From Collodictyon triciliatum (Eukaryota; CRuMs): a stretch of 21,430 bases of DNA. The notes under the pieces are model-generated. The model saw only the letters and a program-made list of their open reading frames with translations, was not told the origin of the DNA and did no database searches. The translations under genes were made by a program, and so were the position numbers. The stretch spans positions 12,340 to 33,769 of the forward strand of contig JBHJMP010001334.1 in NCBI GenBank assembly GCA_043381765.1, written 5' to 3'. Of the stretch, positions 7,328 through 18,207 are shown piece by piece. How positions within the stretch are numbered: the first letter of the stretch is position 1; every line of letters starts with the position of its first letter.

Positions 7328-10300
7328 ATGATGTGTGATGGAAGAGAAGCTGTCGTTCTCTTTCGCACTGCGATTATATACGACAGAGTACGATAGTATA
7401 TTTAAAACGAGTACAACAATTGATATTTTAATTTACATATATCTCACATAAAACATCCCCTTATTGCATCAAGGTCTTCAATCCGGACAACGGCGATCAA
7501 AGTTTAAAGACCAAACGTTGGAGCCCCCCTCCACAAAAGTATAAGACGAACACCCCGATAAACCCCATCGTATTCGAGCAGGGAGTCATTCGAGTCTTTC
7601 TTTCCTCTACGTTTCGTGATATGCAAAAGGAGCGCGATAAGTTTTTTGAGCAAGGGGCTCCAGAGTGAGTAATTAAGAGAATAACCTTTATAATATCAAG
7701 CCCATTTACACCCAAATTATCATTCATTAATGTTAAAATGTATTCAAAAACGTGACCAAAAAAAAAAAAGACTTCGGCGTCTGGCAAAGTCGAAGGGAAT
7801 AGACCTTGTCTTTATAGACTTGAGATGGGGACTAACAGCTGAGGATAGTAGCGATGGATGGGTGATTTGAATCTTCCTGTCATCAACATAAAGCTTTTCA
7901 AAAGGAAAGAAGTAACCATTAACCAATATTTATCAAAACCCACAGGTTGTTATTAGATGCTGTGATTCCATTAAAAAATGTAGCTACTTCGTATGCCACC
8001 TTGGTGCGAGGTATGGATGGGTTCCTGACCAAACAGATCCAAAACAATGGCACCCCGATACAAACATTAGATTTCCATTCCTGGACAAAATACCTGGCTT
8101 GAGTGTCACAGAGTATGAGGTACTCCTTGATTTTATCACCTCTATTCAAATTTACTGATGGAGACTTTTTCTACACATCAATATTACATCGCCAAGAAAA
8201 GAAGAAATAATATAGATTTAATTCTTATTCTGCAACAAACGGATGAGTGCAGATTCAGTATGCTGCGTTGACAGACCAACCGTCTTGCAGCCGAGTCTTC
8301 TTTTATTTCCGAGACGAGTCTTATGCGGTAGAGCATGCCAAAAACGCTGAAGAGAAGAAACTATTCCAAGCAGAGAGCGAAGAGAGTGTAATTTCTTTCT
8401 TTGAAGAAGCCATCTCGACGAAAATTGATTTTTATTCTGTTAGATGGGTAATTGAAACGTTTCCATAACTTTAGATGAGGCGACAAAACGTACTGAAGAG
8501 TACCATCAAGGAAAAATATGGCACGGTGATTTACACTAGCCCTGAAGACTTTACCAATTTGGTAGTTTCACACCTTACTCACTCCATCAATGAAGACTTT
8601 GGGGATAGAGAGGTAATCTATGCATATAGCTTGAATTTCCTTTAAAGACATCTCATGCTCCTTTTACATTCGTCTAATTACTTGTCACTAGGTTAGGGAC
8701 CCAGAAGAGCAATCTCAGTATCAATTCATGCTGCATCGTCTAGCTGGATTTGAAGGGAGAAGTGAATTAATTAAAGAAATTGCTCAAAAGGTATCACTAA
8801 ATGATAACAACTATGTTCTACTACTAATTTGTAAGGCACACGCGCCTCTAAGCTCATACGAATCACAACCACAGGCTTCAAGCCAGTTATCAGGGGATGA
8901 CACTAAAATTACAGTTCTGGCAGCTGAATCTGGTATCGGAAAATCTTCCTTAATGGCCGCAACTGTGAGATATTTACGCGGGAAAAATATGATCAATACA
9001 ATTATCGTATATCATTTTGTTGGATGCACAAACTTGAGCAACTACGTAGAGAGGTTTTTTTTTTAAAAAAAAAGCAGAAATCGTTGCACTCATTCATTTT
9101 CTCATTCAATTTATAAATGCCTTTTCTAACTCAAATCCTTCGTATGTCTATTTGCACAATAGTGTATCATCCAGATTTTGGCAAATAGTAACAGAAAGCG
9201 AAAGAGTTTCAGATCCTCATCTTAAAAGAAACGGTATCCTTATCCCTACTATCACTATCACTATCACTATCACTATGATTATGATTATGATTATCTTTGG
9301 TAGGCTGTGTGTCATTTCATATTACTAGCAAACTTGTACTATGAAGTGCTAAGCGTATATTTAAATCTTGCCACGGTTTAAACTCATTCCATAGAAACGG
9401 AGCTAAAAAAGCACGGGTTATCTGGCTTATTCAGATATATGGAGAGCACTCAATTGTAAGAATTGAATGATGTTAGAATTCTAAAATTACACCTATGATT
9501 TCTCAGTAACTTAAAGATATTTACATCAAAGGAAAAATAAGTACATATTTTTGGTTGATGCTATCAATCAATTGCTCGCCTCCCAAGAAACACCAGCTCC
9601 CCATGCGCTTACATGGCTACCAAAGGTTACACCAGTCAATGTGGCTCTTATCGTTTCTACTATTGATTCTCATGAATCATGCAAGGTAAATGTAGCAGAA
9701 TGCAGCCATTCAGATGCGAAGCTCCTTTTTGTAAACTTCTAAATAATATTTTCGTATTAGAATGCCATAGCTGAGTCCCTTCAAATAATCCCAGTCAAAA
9801 AACTCAAAATAGAAGAGATAAGTGATGCTGTAGTTTCCTTCTTGGGTCGATTTGACAAGAAACTTAGTGAAACACAAATGAAAATGATACTAGATGGAGA
9901 AAAAAATACAGGTTCGTTTTTGTTGAAAATATGACACACTAATATTTATTAACACTCTTGTCTATCACAACGCCACAGGACATCCACTCTATCTTCGTTT
10001 AGTACTTGAGGAAATTCGAATATTTGGTGTCTATGAAAAGCTGGATTTCGAACTGCAGACCCTCTTGGATTCAGATAATGTCATCGAACTATATGATATG
10101 ATAATCGCTAAATGGGAGACTAAATTCACAACCGATGGTAGTTATGAAACCAAAGATTTTCGCTTATTGTAGATGTTTAGAACTTTCTAAAAATATATGT
10201 TTTGTGTCTTATTCAAAAAATCTTTCTAACAGAGCTATAAATTTTGCGATTCCCTAATTAGGTGCCCCTATTGTCGAGAAATCTATGAAAGTCTTGTTTG

Positions 10301-13300
10301 TCTCCAGGATTGGTTTAAGTGAAGGAGAACTCGATAAATACTTGAAAAATGCATTCGGGAATGAATTTGAGCTCGCGAAATGGTAATATGACGCATGCTT
10401 CAATGATATACCGGCCTCGTGAGAATGGAAGATTGGGTTACTCAACATCATAACCACTCTTCAAAAAAAACTATATTGAATTTTTTGATTACGTAGGAAA
10501 TCTTTCTTCTTTACGCTAGCGGAGTCATTGTTTGTAAGAAATGGAAGGTTTATTTCATTCCCCTAAAATAGCAGTATTTTGCATACCATCTCTATTTTCA
10601 TCATGCACTATCGTTAGGTACATGTACTTTCACCAACTACTGCTCGAAACAACAGAGAAACGCTTTTTCCAACAAGAAAGCTCTCTGATCGAGACCCACA
10701 AGGATTACGGTAAGTGGTTATTCAGTGAGTATGGAGAAGATGAAGAAGCAGAAGTGGAGCTTGTTTCAGAAATCTGCTATCAATTGGTTCGCGGGGATTA
10801 TTACGAACTTCTAATCGATTACTTGAGAAACGAGCATGTAATATAATTATGAATACATTCTTTAAGCCAAGAAACAAATTTTGGTATTTCTTTTTTATTT
10901 GGTTCAAAATATCGATGGCATAAAATTTTTGTTTTGGAAAATTTTGAATCAAAGAAAGGAGAAAAAATTGCTGTGGACATATGTAAGTCAAGGATAACCT
11001 TGATAATTCCTTAGGTTATTATCAAGATGCTTGATGGCAGATACCGATATGAATTTTTCAGTTGTTGGAGAAAAATAGAAGAAAAAGGATTCTCTCAATA
11101 CAAAGAAGTATATAGAGGCCTGTCAAGTGTAATTAATTTATTTCATAGTGATTTTCATGATTGAATAATAGTAGTTCAAGAAATATGTAAAGCTTTGAAA
11201 TTTCGATCTACTCAAATTTACAAATCATTCGAAAAATCAGTCACTCTCGCCAGTAGGAGACTACCTTATCGGGTTTATGTTGGAGGCTTTTGAAAATTCT
11301 TTTTTAATCCCTATCCTCTTGCAGAGAATTGGAAAGAGAAGTAACGAAGGTATTTTCAATATAATAGAAACCATTTGACACGAAAAATATTATTAATTAT
11401 TTTTAAATATAGAACTCAGAGTGGGAGACTATATCAATCTGGGAAGGGTTTATTACAACCTTGAAAAGTATGCTTTATTTGTATCAACATATTATTATTT
11501 ACCATTTATGGGTGTTCCCGTCTCACCCAGATAATAATCAAATAGTTGGCAAGAGGCCATGTCGTATCTCCAAAAATCTTTGGCAATAAAATTAAAGTAT
11601 TCAAACGGAGTCGACGAGGATATTGCATCTCTACAGGACGAAATTGGAAATGTTTTTTTGAAGGAAAATAGGTCTCGCTTATTAGCTGGCACATTCCAGT
11701 ATCGATTATACCTTCCATTTAATAAAATTTAAACCAAAATTTTGCGTAGATCTTATAAGGAATTTATACTGATAGAGTTCAAGATGCTTATGAAAGCTAT
11801 GGAAAAAGCCTGGATGTTCGAAAGAAACTGTTTGGTTCGGATGATGTTAATGTTGCCCAGTCACACGATCGATTTGGAGACGTGTATATTCGCATGAAAA
11901 AGTATAAAATTATACCTTACCTTAAAGAAAGAACACCCTAAAATTATTGGAACAAACCTTGTCAAACCTTTTAACTTCCTTATGGATCAGTATGATATTA
12001 ATATTGAACCTTTATTTTTCATATAAGAATTAATGAGGGAAGAAAATGTTTCCAACTTGCCATGGATATAAGATCAAAGAAATTAGGCAATAATCACCCA
12101 CTATATGCTCTATCACTCCAAAACATGGCACGCGTCTACCTGGAAGAACGAAAGTAAGAAAATACAAGGATATATTTCAAATATTTGAAAATTACCACAA
12201 TTATTAGTACTCATATCGCAACATAAAAACATAATGTCATCTAACAGTTTCGAGAAAGGATTCCAAAATTTCCATGACGCCGCCATGATTTTGAAGAAAA
12301 CAATTGGAGACAAGCACCCCACTTACGGCCTAGCCATTCAGGGGTTGTCAAACGTTCATCTTTTAGTAAATGAGTATGTTTTTGTGAATTTAACTAAAAT
12401 TGTGAAATAATCCGTCTGTTTCAAAAAAAAATAGATCTTTACTAGTATATCTCACTATCTCAGACCTGAAAAAGCTTTGCCAATATTGGAGACATCTCTT
12501 GACATACTAGTGAGGGGATTAGGTGAAAATCACCCATCTGTTATTACGACTTTCGAGAAGATTGGACACATTCAATATGAAAAGAAAAGGTTAATTCTGT
12601 GACGGTATTTTATTTCCTTGGAAGACTATCTTTTTATTTTTAAACACGCCCGAAACGTCGCTGTATATTCTATAAAGGACTACAATTTAATCAAAAATTC
12701 CAAAAAGGTACCAAAACGCTCTCCATGCATTCAAGAAGACACTAGATATTCGTAAGAGGACAATTGGCTTTAATCATCCTGAGACTGCTGCTTCATTTGA
12801 AAATATTGGAAGAACTAACTTCGTTCTCAAAAGGTACTACTTTTATTTGGATTATATTTGATTTTTAAACCAATTAATCCGATTACTGCTTCTTTGTACT
12901 CAATATTTACCACAGAGAGGACCAAGTGGGAGAATATTTCGAAGAAGCAGCCAAGATTCGCTACAAGACAAAAACATGGTCCTCTGTAAAGTGCCCAGTC
13001 CAATTGGTTCATATATCAGATATTCTGGAAAAGCAACAACTATTGTCTGCTGTTGTGATATATAGGTGGAGTTTGATAAAAATTCTAGTCCGAAAGGAGA
13101 ATTTAGAAAGCTTATTGATTTGGAAGTTATGCATGAGGACTAATCGGATTATGACTCAGCTGAAGATGCACCAGGAGGCTATAGAATTTTGGGAAGAAAT
13201 GAAAATCAAGTTTTTGGAAAATCTAGGCTGGACTCACCAAAGAGTTTTACAATCATGCAGGATACTCTCACATCACTCCAAAAATACAGGTGCCCAAAAA

Positions 13301-14785
13301 GCGCCAATTGAATTCATATCAGTGCATGAATTTATCACAAAGAGTATCCCGGATATCGTCCTACCCACTGCGTTCAATGAAAAGACAGCTATTGATGGTC
13401 TATTTCAGGTGGTATATAGTTCGAGACATCAACAAATGAACGGTAATGAATCTGCGGCTGCGATTACACTTTTAAATTTTATGGGAGTTTCTTTTCAAAA
13501 GATGGATTTATCTCTCGTTCGAATAGCTCAGGCAAATCTGATTGACGCCAATATAAAAGAAGTAAATTTTTCTGGTGCAGACATGAAAGGAGTCAACCTA
13601 ACGAACGCAGCTTTCGAGCAAAGCAATTTCAGTGGTGCGCACATGAGTGCCTTAAAGTTAGGAATCCCACATAACGATTTGTGTTTCCACACGGGCCCAA
13701 TAACATCCGTCTGTAGTCTTCGAGGACCAGAAGGAGAATACTGGGTGGCATCTGCCAGCGAAGATGAAAGTGTTGTTGTTTCGGATTTGGCAACTGGTAA
13801 CGTAATTAGAAAATTGCTAGGACACCAAGGTCATGTTACAGCTATTTGCAAAGTATATGGACCAAATGGAGAGACTTGGTTGGGTTCTGTTGGTGAGGAT
13901 AAAACTGCAAGAATTTGGGACTATAATACCGGCGAAACAAAACGACTACTCGTTGGTCATAGCAGCGGCATAAACGGAGCATGCTTTACTATGGGACCCA
14001 AAGGGGAGCATCTACTTGCCACGGCAAGTACAGATAATACAATTATCTTATGGGACATAGCGACCGGCGAGCAGCATGCAGTTTTGCGCGGACATGACTG
14101 GAAGGTGTGGAATGTTTGTGCTGTGGACGGTCCCAATGGCGAAAAATGGTTGGTCTCTGGAAGTGAAGACTACTCGGTTCGGCTCTGGGATTTAAAGACA
14201 AAAAAGAACATAAAAGTTTTCAAGGGTCATCGGAGCGACACAATAAGTGTTAGTGCCACCACAAGTGTTAATGGAGAAATCCTGGTAGCCGCTGCAAGCT
14301 ATGATGGAACTGTCACTGTATGGGATGTAAATAGTGGAGAGAAGACTTCGGAAATCAACCCTGGTATTGGATGTTTAAGTTACATTCACGCTTTTGAAGG
14401 AAAAAGTGGAGAACGCCTTCTCCTTATCATCGGGGAGGACAACTTTGTCCACGTATGGGACATCCAATATGGCACCGAAATAGGGTTCTTTTCTCAGCAC
14501 CAACGCCAAGTATACACGGGGGCGTTTATGAAGGGACCAAATGATGATATCTGGATTCTGTCAGGAGGCGAAGATAGGCATATCCGTGTATGGGAACTTT
14601 CTGCTGAATGTTTGAGATATTGGCTCAACGAGGAGGTTGAAGGATTTATCGATGCCAAAGAGCCTCTTGAATCCAAAACTTATGACCAAAGCTCGCTCAA
14701 GCAGTCAAATACGGTATTGACAAATGTTCAGAAGCTTAGTGTATTCAATCGCGCCTATCTTTCTTCAATAGGGGCTGTTGAATAG
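7328..14785 (+). CDS. STAND NTPase: DUF4062-NACHT-TPR-pentapeptide-WD40 protein (25 exons, 1680 aa)
   Basis: Exons read by hand: 7328-7387, 7474-7664, 7771-7861, 7946-8119, 8253-8387, 8475-8612, 8692-9053, 9163-9233, 9395-9455, 9532-9685, 9761-9911, 9979-10137, 10262-10382, 10497-10547, 10618-10837, 11015-11128, 11241-11349, 11413-11467, 11546-11671, 11776-11901, 12028-12153, 12248-12373, 12464-12589, 12708-12833, 12916-14785. Together they make 5043 nt in one frame with GT-AG introns throughout. Order: DUF4062 (about 58-215), NACHT with Walker A ESGIGKSS (342-349) and Walker B FLVDAINQ (434-441), helical region, TPR (about 780-1060), pentapeptides (about 1247-1307), WD40 (about 1315-1623). 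Nephrocystin-3/TEP1-like STAND proteins are signal-responsive NTPase switches. Least certain are exon 1 (first ATG in frame), the 11128/11241 junction, and whether 11241-11349 hides another intron. Confidence 0.9.
7474..8612 (+). other. DUF4062 domain exons of the STAND gene
   Basis: Exons 2-6 carry the family landmarks in order: IRVFLSSTFRDMQKERD (7587-7637), GIDLVFIDLRWGLTAED (exon 3), SYFVCHLGARYGWVPD and SVTEYEIQYAAL across the exon 4/5 junction, then CSRVFFYFRD and the helix LKSTIKEKYG with TSPEDF in exon 6. DUF4062 is a TIR-like fold at the N-terminus of many NACHT proteins (nephrocystin-3, TEP1, NWD1). The domain looks complete. Choosing the exon 5 donor at 8388 gives a normal 87-nt intron and restores the expected spacing between AESEES and LKSTIKE; later donors would leave an intron under 40 nt. 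Confidence 0.9.
8692..10137 (+). other. NACHT NTPase domain exons of the STAND gene
   Basis: Exons 7-12 encode the nucleotide-binding core: a leading helix (GFEGRSELIKEI), Walker A ESGIGKSS followed by the strand VYHFVGCT, Walker B FLVDAINQL, a sensor-like ALTWLPKVTPVNVALIVST, and the helical region with HPLYLRLVLEEIRIFG and a VIELYDMIIAKWE motif, all typical of nephrocystin-3/TEP1-type NACHT domains. Walker lysine and aspartate are present, so ATP binding should be intact. A possible 45-nt intron at 8791-8835 would also keep the frame; I kept it as exon. Confidence 0.9.
9247..9292. repeat. Short hexamer tract in STAND intron 8
   Basis: About five CACTAT-type hexamers are followed by three TATGAT-type hexamers, wholly inside the intron 9234-9394. 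It is a simple microsatellite with no coding role. Confidence 0.8.
10262..11467 (+). other. Helical linker and first TPR half-units of the STAND gene
   Basis: Exons 13-18 follow the NACHT core. They contain SMKVLFVSRIGLSEGELDKY, a motif of the winged-helix part in this family, then YFHQLLLETTEKRFF and a Leu-rich helical run that matches the region where nephrocystin-3-like proteins pass into TPRs. Exon 18 (11413-11467) gives VGDYINLGRVYYNLEK, a typical first helix of a TPR, ending in phase 2. The join between exons 16 and 17 is the weakest of the gene: two donors (11127 or 11129) are possible, and a polypyrimidine stretch ending in GCAG at 11321-11324 could be a further acceptor. Confidence 0.65.
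11546..12833 (+). repeat. Six consecutive 126-nt TPR exons
   Basis: Exons 11546-11671, 11776-11901, 12028-12153, 12248-12373, 12464-12589 and 12708-12833 are each exactly 126 nt (42 codons), and all begin and end in phase 2. Each encodes one 42-residue TPR unit of the kinesin light chain/nephrocystin type: the second helix (for example EGRKCFQLAMDIRSKKLG), a loop often containing NHP or KHP, and the first helix of the next unit ending in a Lys/Asn/Arg/Glu. The proteins differ clearly between exons, so the duplications are old. The introns (82-126 nt) differ in length and sequence. Confidence 0.92.
12916..14785 (+). other. Intronless 3' exon: TPR end, pentapeptide repeats and WD40 propeller
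   Basis: This exon begins after a CCACAG acceptor in phase 2, with the last TPR part (VGEYFEEAAKIRYKTKTW). A helical linker follows. The pentapeptide-repeat stretch is at 13481-13665 (ANLIDANIKEVNFSGADMKG and onward). Seven WD40 blades (13685-14610) end in SDL, WDY, WDI, WDL, WDV, WDI and WEL. Each blade has a GP-x-G-E/D-type turn before its inner strand (GPEGEYW, GPNGETW, GPKGEHL, GPNGEKW and weaker forms), a lineage-like signature. The last blade is followed by a charged tail and TAG. Seven blades close a propeller. At 1870 nt, this exon is five times longer than any other in the gene. Confidence 0.92.
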
Positions 14786-15289
14786 AGAACAGAGCATGAG
14801 CGAAACATAACATGAACGGATTAAGTGGGTCAAAAACATGCCACACTTTTAGTCCTTGAGCAAATATAAAATCAAAAAAAAAAATTAAACAAACCTGAAA
14901 TGACATATGTTTTGTGATAGACAAAGTCTCCCGATGTCATTTTGTCTGACCGCTACTCCAGAGCATATTATAGCGCCCTTCTAGATGTAAACCCCGAGAG
15001 TTGCTTTGATGTCGGAGAGTTAGAACAACAGAGTGGGATTCTTTTTTCATTATTGTGTAGTCCAAGAATTGATATGGAAAAGCCTTCGATTTGTTGGGGT
15101 TGCGCTCTCATGCTGTGATTGAATAATTTTTACGAAGTCTTTTGTGGGGTTTGAACGATGCCTTGAGAAAAATTGTATCCAGTGGGGGCTATGCATGGTG
15201 GGCAGTTATTTATTGTTGCTTTAAGATATATCACATCCAAATTGGTTTGATAAATCGAGTTTAATGTCATATTAACTGCCGTGTTTATA
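14786..15289. other. Spacer after the STAND gene with an orphan open frame
   Basis: The 3' end of the STAND gene is followed by A-rich DNA (14876-14884 poly-A). From an acceptor-like GTGATAG (14914-14920) a frame is open for 65 codons (14921-15118) and reads DVILSDRYSRAYYSALLD with a later CWGCALML before a TGA. Its composition looks coding, but it has no start, no match I recognise and no neighbour exon I can join to it. The rest shows nothing. Confidence 0.35.
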
Positions 15290-15295
15290 TTATAT

Positions 15296-15560
15296 TACTT
15301 TTTGTTTGTTTTGTTTTGTTTTGTTTTATTTATTTTCCTTTCATTTTCTCATTTTCTCATTTTCTCATTTTTTCTTCTTTTCTTTTCTTTTTCTTTTTCC
15401 TTTCTTTTTCTCTTTTTTTCTTTTTTTCTTCTTTTCCTTTTCCTTTTCCTTTTCCTTTTCCTTTTCCTTTTCCTTTTCCTTTTCCTTTTCCTTTTCCTTT
15501 TCCTTTTCCTTTTCCTTTTCCTTTTCTTTTCATTTTCATCTTTTTCATTTGTTTCCTTTT
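15296..15560. repeat. T/C-rich low-complexity tract with TTTTCC hexamers
   Basis: The tract starts with TTTTG pentamers (about 15305-15328), passes through irregular T/C-rich DNA with CTCATTTT units, and holds about 16 perfect TTTTCC hexamers at 15432-15526. The strand bias (pyrimidine on plus) is complete. Open frames here give only Phe/Leu/Ser or Lys/Arg repeats and are not genes. Confidence 0.95.
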
Positions 15561-16270
15561 CAACTTCTTTTTCGCCGCTGCTCAAGGAATAGACTAGGAG
15601 ATGCTTTTCTGGAAGTCATTAATTATTTTTTGGAAACAAATTGTTGATGTGCTCGCCGGTTAGTTCACATCTTGTTATACTCCAGAGCATAAATTATTGG
15701 AAATTAAGTCTGCACACTTTCAGAAAAAACTATGGGCCGATAGAAATGCATTCAACAGATGAGCAATAAGACATTGTGCTTTTCTACATTTTTAATGTAT
15801 TTTTTTTCTTTAGCCACTGATGTTAGCGGAGACAGAGTAACAACTGGTCGGTTTCTCATCCAACCCAGCATCGCATTGATTTTGCTCATGGCTAGAAATC
15901 ATCCAGTCTGCATATATCAGGCCATTTTTTTTCTTCTCCAGTACCTGGGCTCTTCTTCAATGCTCATTGCATGGAATAATACGAACTTACAATATTGTTT
16001 GCTGAGGTGCTTAGCAACTGTTCTTTAAACTCAGGATACCACCAGCATCTTTTGCATATCATCGTTTGCTGGACTAATGCTGAATCGTGCAACAGAAGGT
16101 TCGCTTTTGGGGGTTCGAGCAAAATGCATTTTCAAGAACGCGTTCCTTTTCAAAAGCAAGCACTTCTTTTTCCTTTTCTTGACCCTTTTTCTTATTCTGT
16201 TTTTTTACTCCCGTTTTTCCTTCTTCAACGAGAGGCACAAAGTCCACCTGACCTGATTGCCACTCCGTTC
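15561..16270. other. Spacer before the GGT gene
   Basis: There are several open pieces, such as the one from 15759 (DVSGDRVTTGRFLIQPSIA), which follows a TTTCTTTAG acceptor-like site, and one running into the first GGT exon from 15995. None gives a recognisable protein or a consistent splice model. This stretch probably contains the GGT promoter and 5' UTR; no TATA box stands out. Confidence 0.35.
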
Positions 16271-18152
16271 ATGTGGGTTCACCTCTCGGCAAATAGCAAA
16301 GGATCCTACAAGCCAGTTCCGGACATGCTTGCAGATGAGGAGGCTCCTTTCATAAAAGAGGAGTTCGAGTATGCATTTTTTACATATTTGATTTCATGTA
16401 TCTTTGTAATTTTGTTTTCTTTTTCTTGATTTTATTTGCTATTTATTTGATTGCCAATTATCTTTTTGTTATTCTTTTAAATGTGCTTACATTGGGAATA
16501 CTTACTCATACCTTTTTGTTTGTGTGTGATTTTGTGTGATTGTGTGTGAACTATACCAGGGTCTCGAAGCCACGAAAAGAGCCTTGGGTCTGCTTCTACT
16601 TCATTTATATGCAGATCGCATTTCGTTATTTTCATTCCAAAAGATAAAATATTTTATTATCAATTTTGTCATTTATCCATTTATTTATCCATTTATTTAT
16701 CCATTTATTTATCCATTTATTATTTAATTATTTAATTATTTATTTATCCATTATTTATCCATTATTTATTTATTTCTCCATTTATTTCTCCATTTATTTA
16801 TTTATTTATTTATTTATTTATTCATTCATTCATTTATTCATTTATTCATTTATTCATTTATTCATTTATTCATTTATTCATTTATTCATTTATTCATTTA
16901 TTCATTTATTCATTTATTCATTTATTTATTTATTCCGTCAAAATCGTATGCTGCTTGTGAGACTTGCGCATGAAATGTGCAGACATCCAATTTTCTCTCC
17001 AATGCCAGCACCATTACTATAATGATTATGACTCAAAAAGACTGTGTACAGCTATCGAAGAACTACAGAGTAGTGCTGTTTTTTGTGGGAGTTGTTCTTG
17101 TTTCAGCAGTTGCAGCCTTTGTTTTCCTTGAAGATGGTTTGTTGAGCAAGAAAAACATGCTGTGTCAGATGAAATCGATCCAGAATGCATTTACACGCAC
17201 AAAAGATATATATATATAATGAAATAAAATTACGCATTCTCATTTATGATTTTCAGCTGGCGGCAACAAAGTCAGCGATTCGTCTGGTGCATCATTTTAC
17301 GCCAATGGCGCCGTTGCTGCTGGTATGAAGCGAACACAACAGAGAATTACATTCATCAAATTACAGCCCGCACACCAATAAAAAAAAAAAAAAAAAAAAA
17401 GTAAAACAATAGCTTGTTTTCTAAAGCAATCGCCTATTTCTCACGTTCAGATCAGCCAACTTGCAGCAAAATGGGTGCCGATATTCTTCGAAAAGGCGGG
17501 AATGCGGTCGATGCGGTTGTTACCACGTCCCTGTGTCTTGGTTTGTTGAGTCCTTTTGCATCTGGAATTGGTGGAGGCGGATTCATGATGTGAGGAGAGC
17601 ACCATCTCGCAATTTAGCTTATATACCAGCTAACTACCCTTGTTTGTTTTCAAGTGGTCCAATTAATTCTGGTTTAAATGGTTCATTATACATATATTGC
17701 TATCAACCGTGAAATCATACTTCTCAGCATCCATACACCGAACAACACCCAAGAAGTCATTGATTACCGAGAAATCGCTCCATTCAACTCATCCCGAGAA
17801 ATGTTTTTCAAGCCATCTGGTTATTCAAGCACAGAAGGTCTGAGTCATCGCGCATGTGTTCATTCTTGACTTTGGAATGAATTATCTCGACGATGAATAT
17901 TCGAAATGCATTCTATGCGACATAAATTATTCTTTACAGAAGAAGCAGAGTCAATAATTTTATCGAGGTTTTTATGGTTGATTTCAGGCGGTCGTGCAGT
18001 TGCTGTCCCATCAGAGCTTCGTGGATTGGAGTTGGCCTTCAAGCGATTTGGAAGTCGCCGTGTCTCATGGAGTGATTTGGTTAGTTGTTTGAAATCTATA
18101 ATTATTTTCCTCCTTCTAGGGAAATTCGAATTCACTTCTTTATCAAAGTAAA

Positions 18153-18207
<55 letters not shown>

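Noticed and set aside
8441-8474. Very short intron (27-36 nt) after FYSVRW in STAND exon 5
   Set aside because: A donor at 8388 gives an intron of normal length and the spacing expected for DUF4062.
9247-9292. CRISPR-like or regulatory array
   Set aside because: Pure hexamer tandem repeats without spacers in an intron of a eukaryotic gene.
12926-14785. Separate WD40 gene starting at GTG 12926
   Set aside because: The frame continues upstream to the acceptor at 12915 and joins the TPR exon at 12833 in phase 2, as all the preceding exons do.
15281-15650. Open frames giving Phe-Leu/Ser-Phe repeats, and Lys-Arg repeats on the other strand
   Set aside because: They are translations of the TTTTCC tract and have no other protein-like part.
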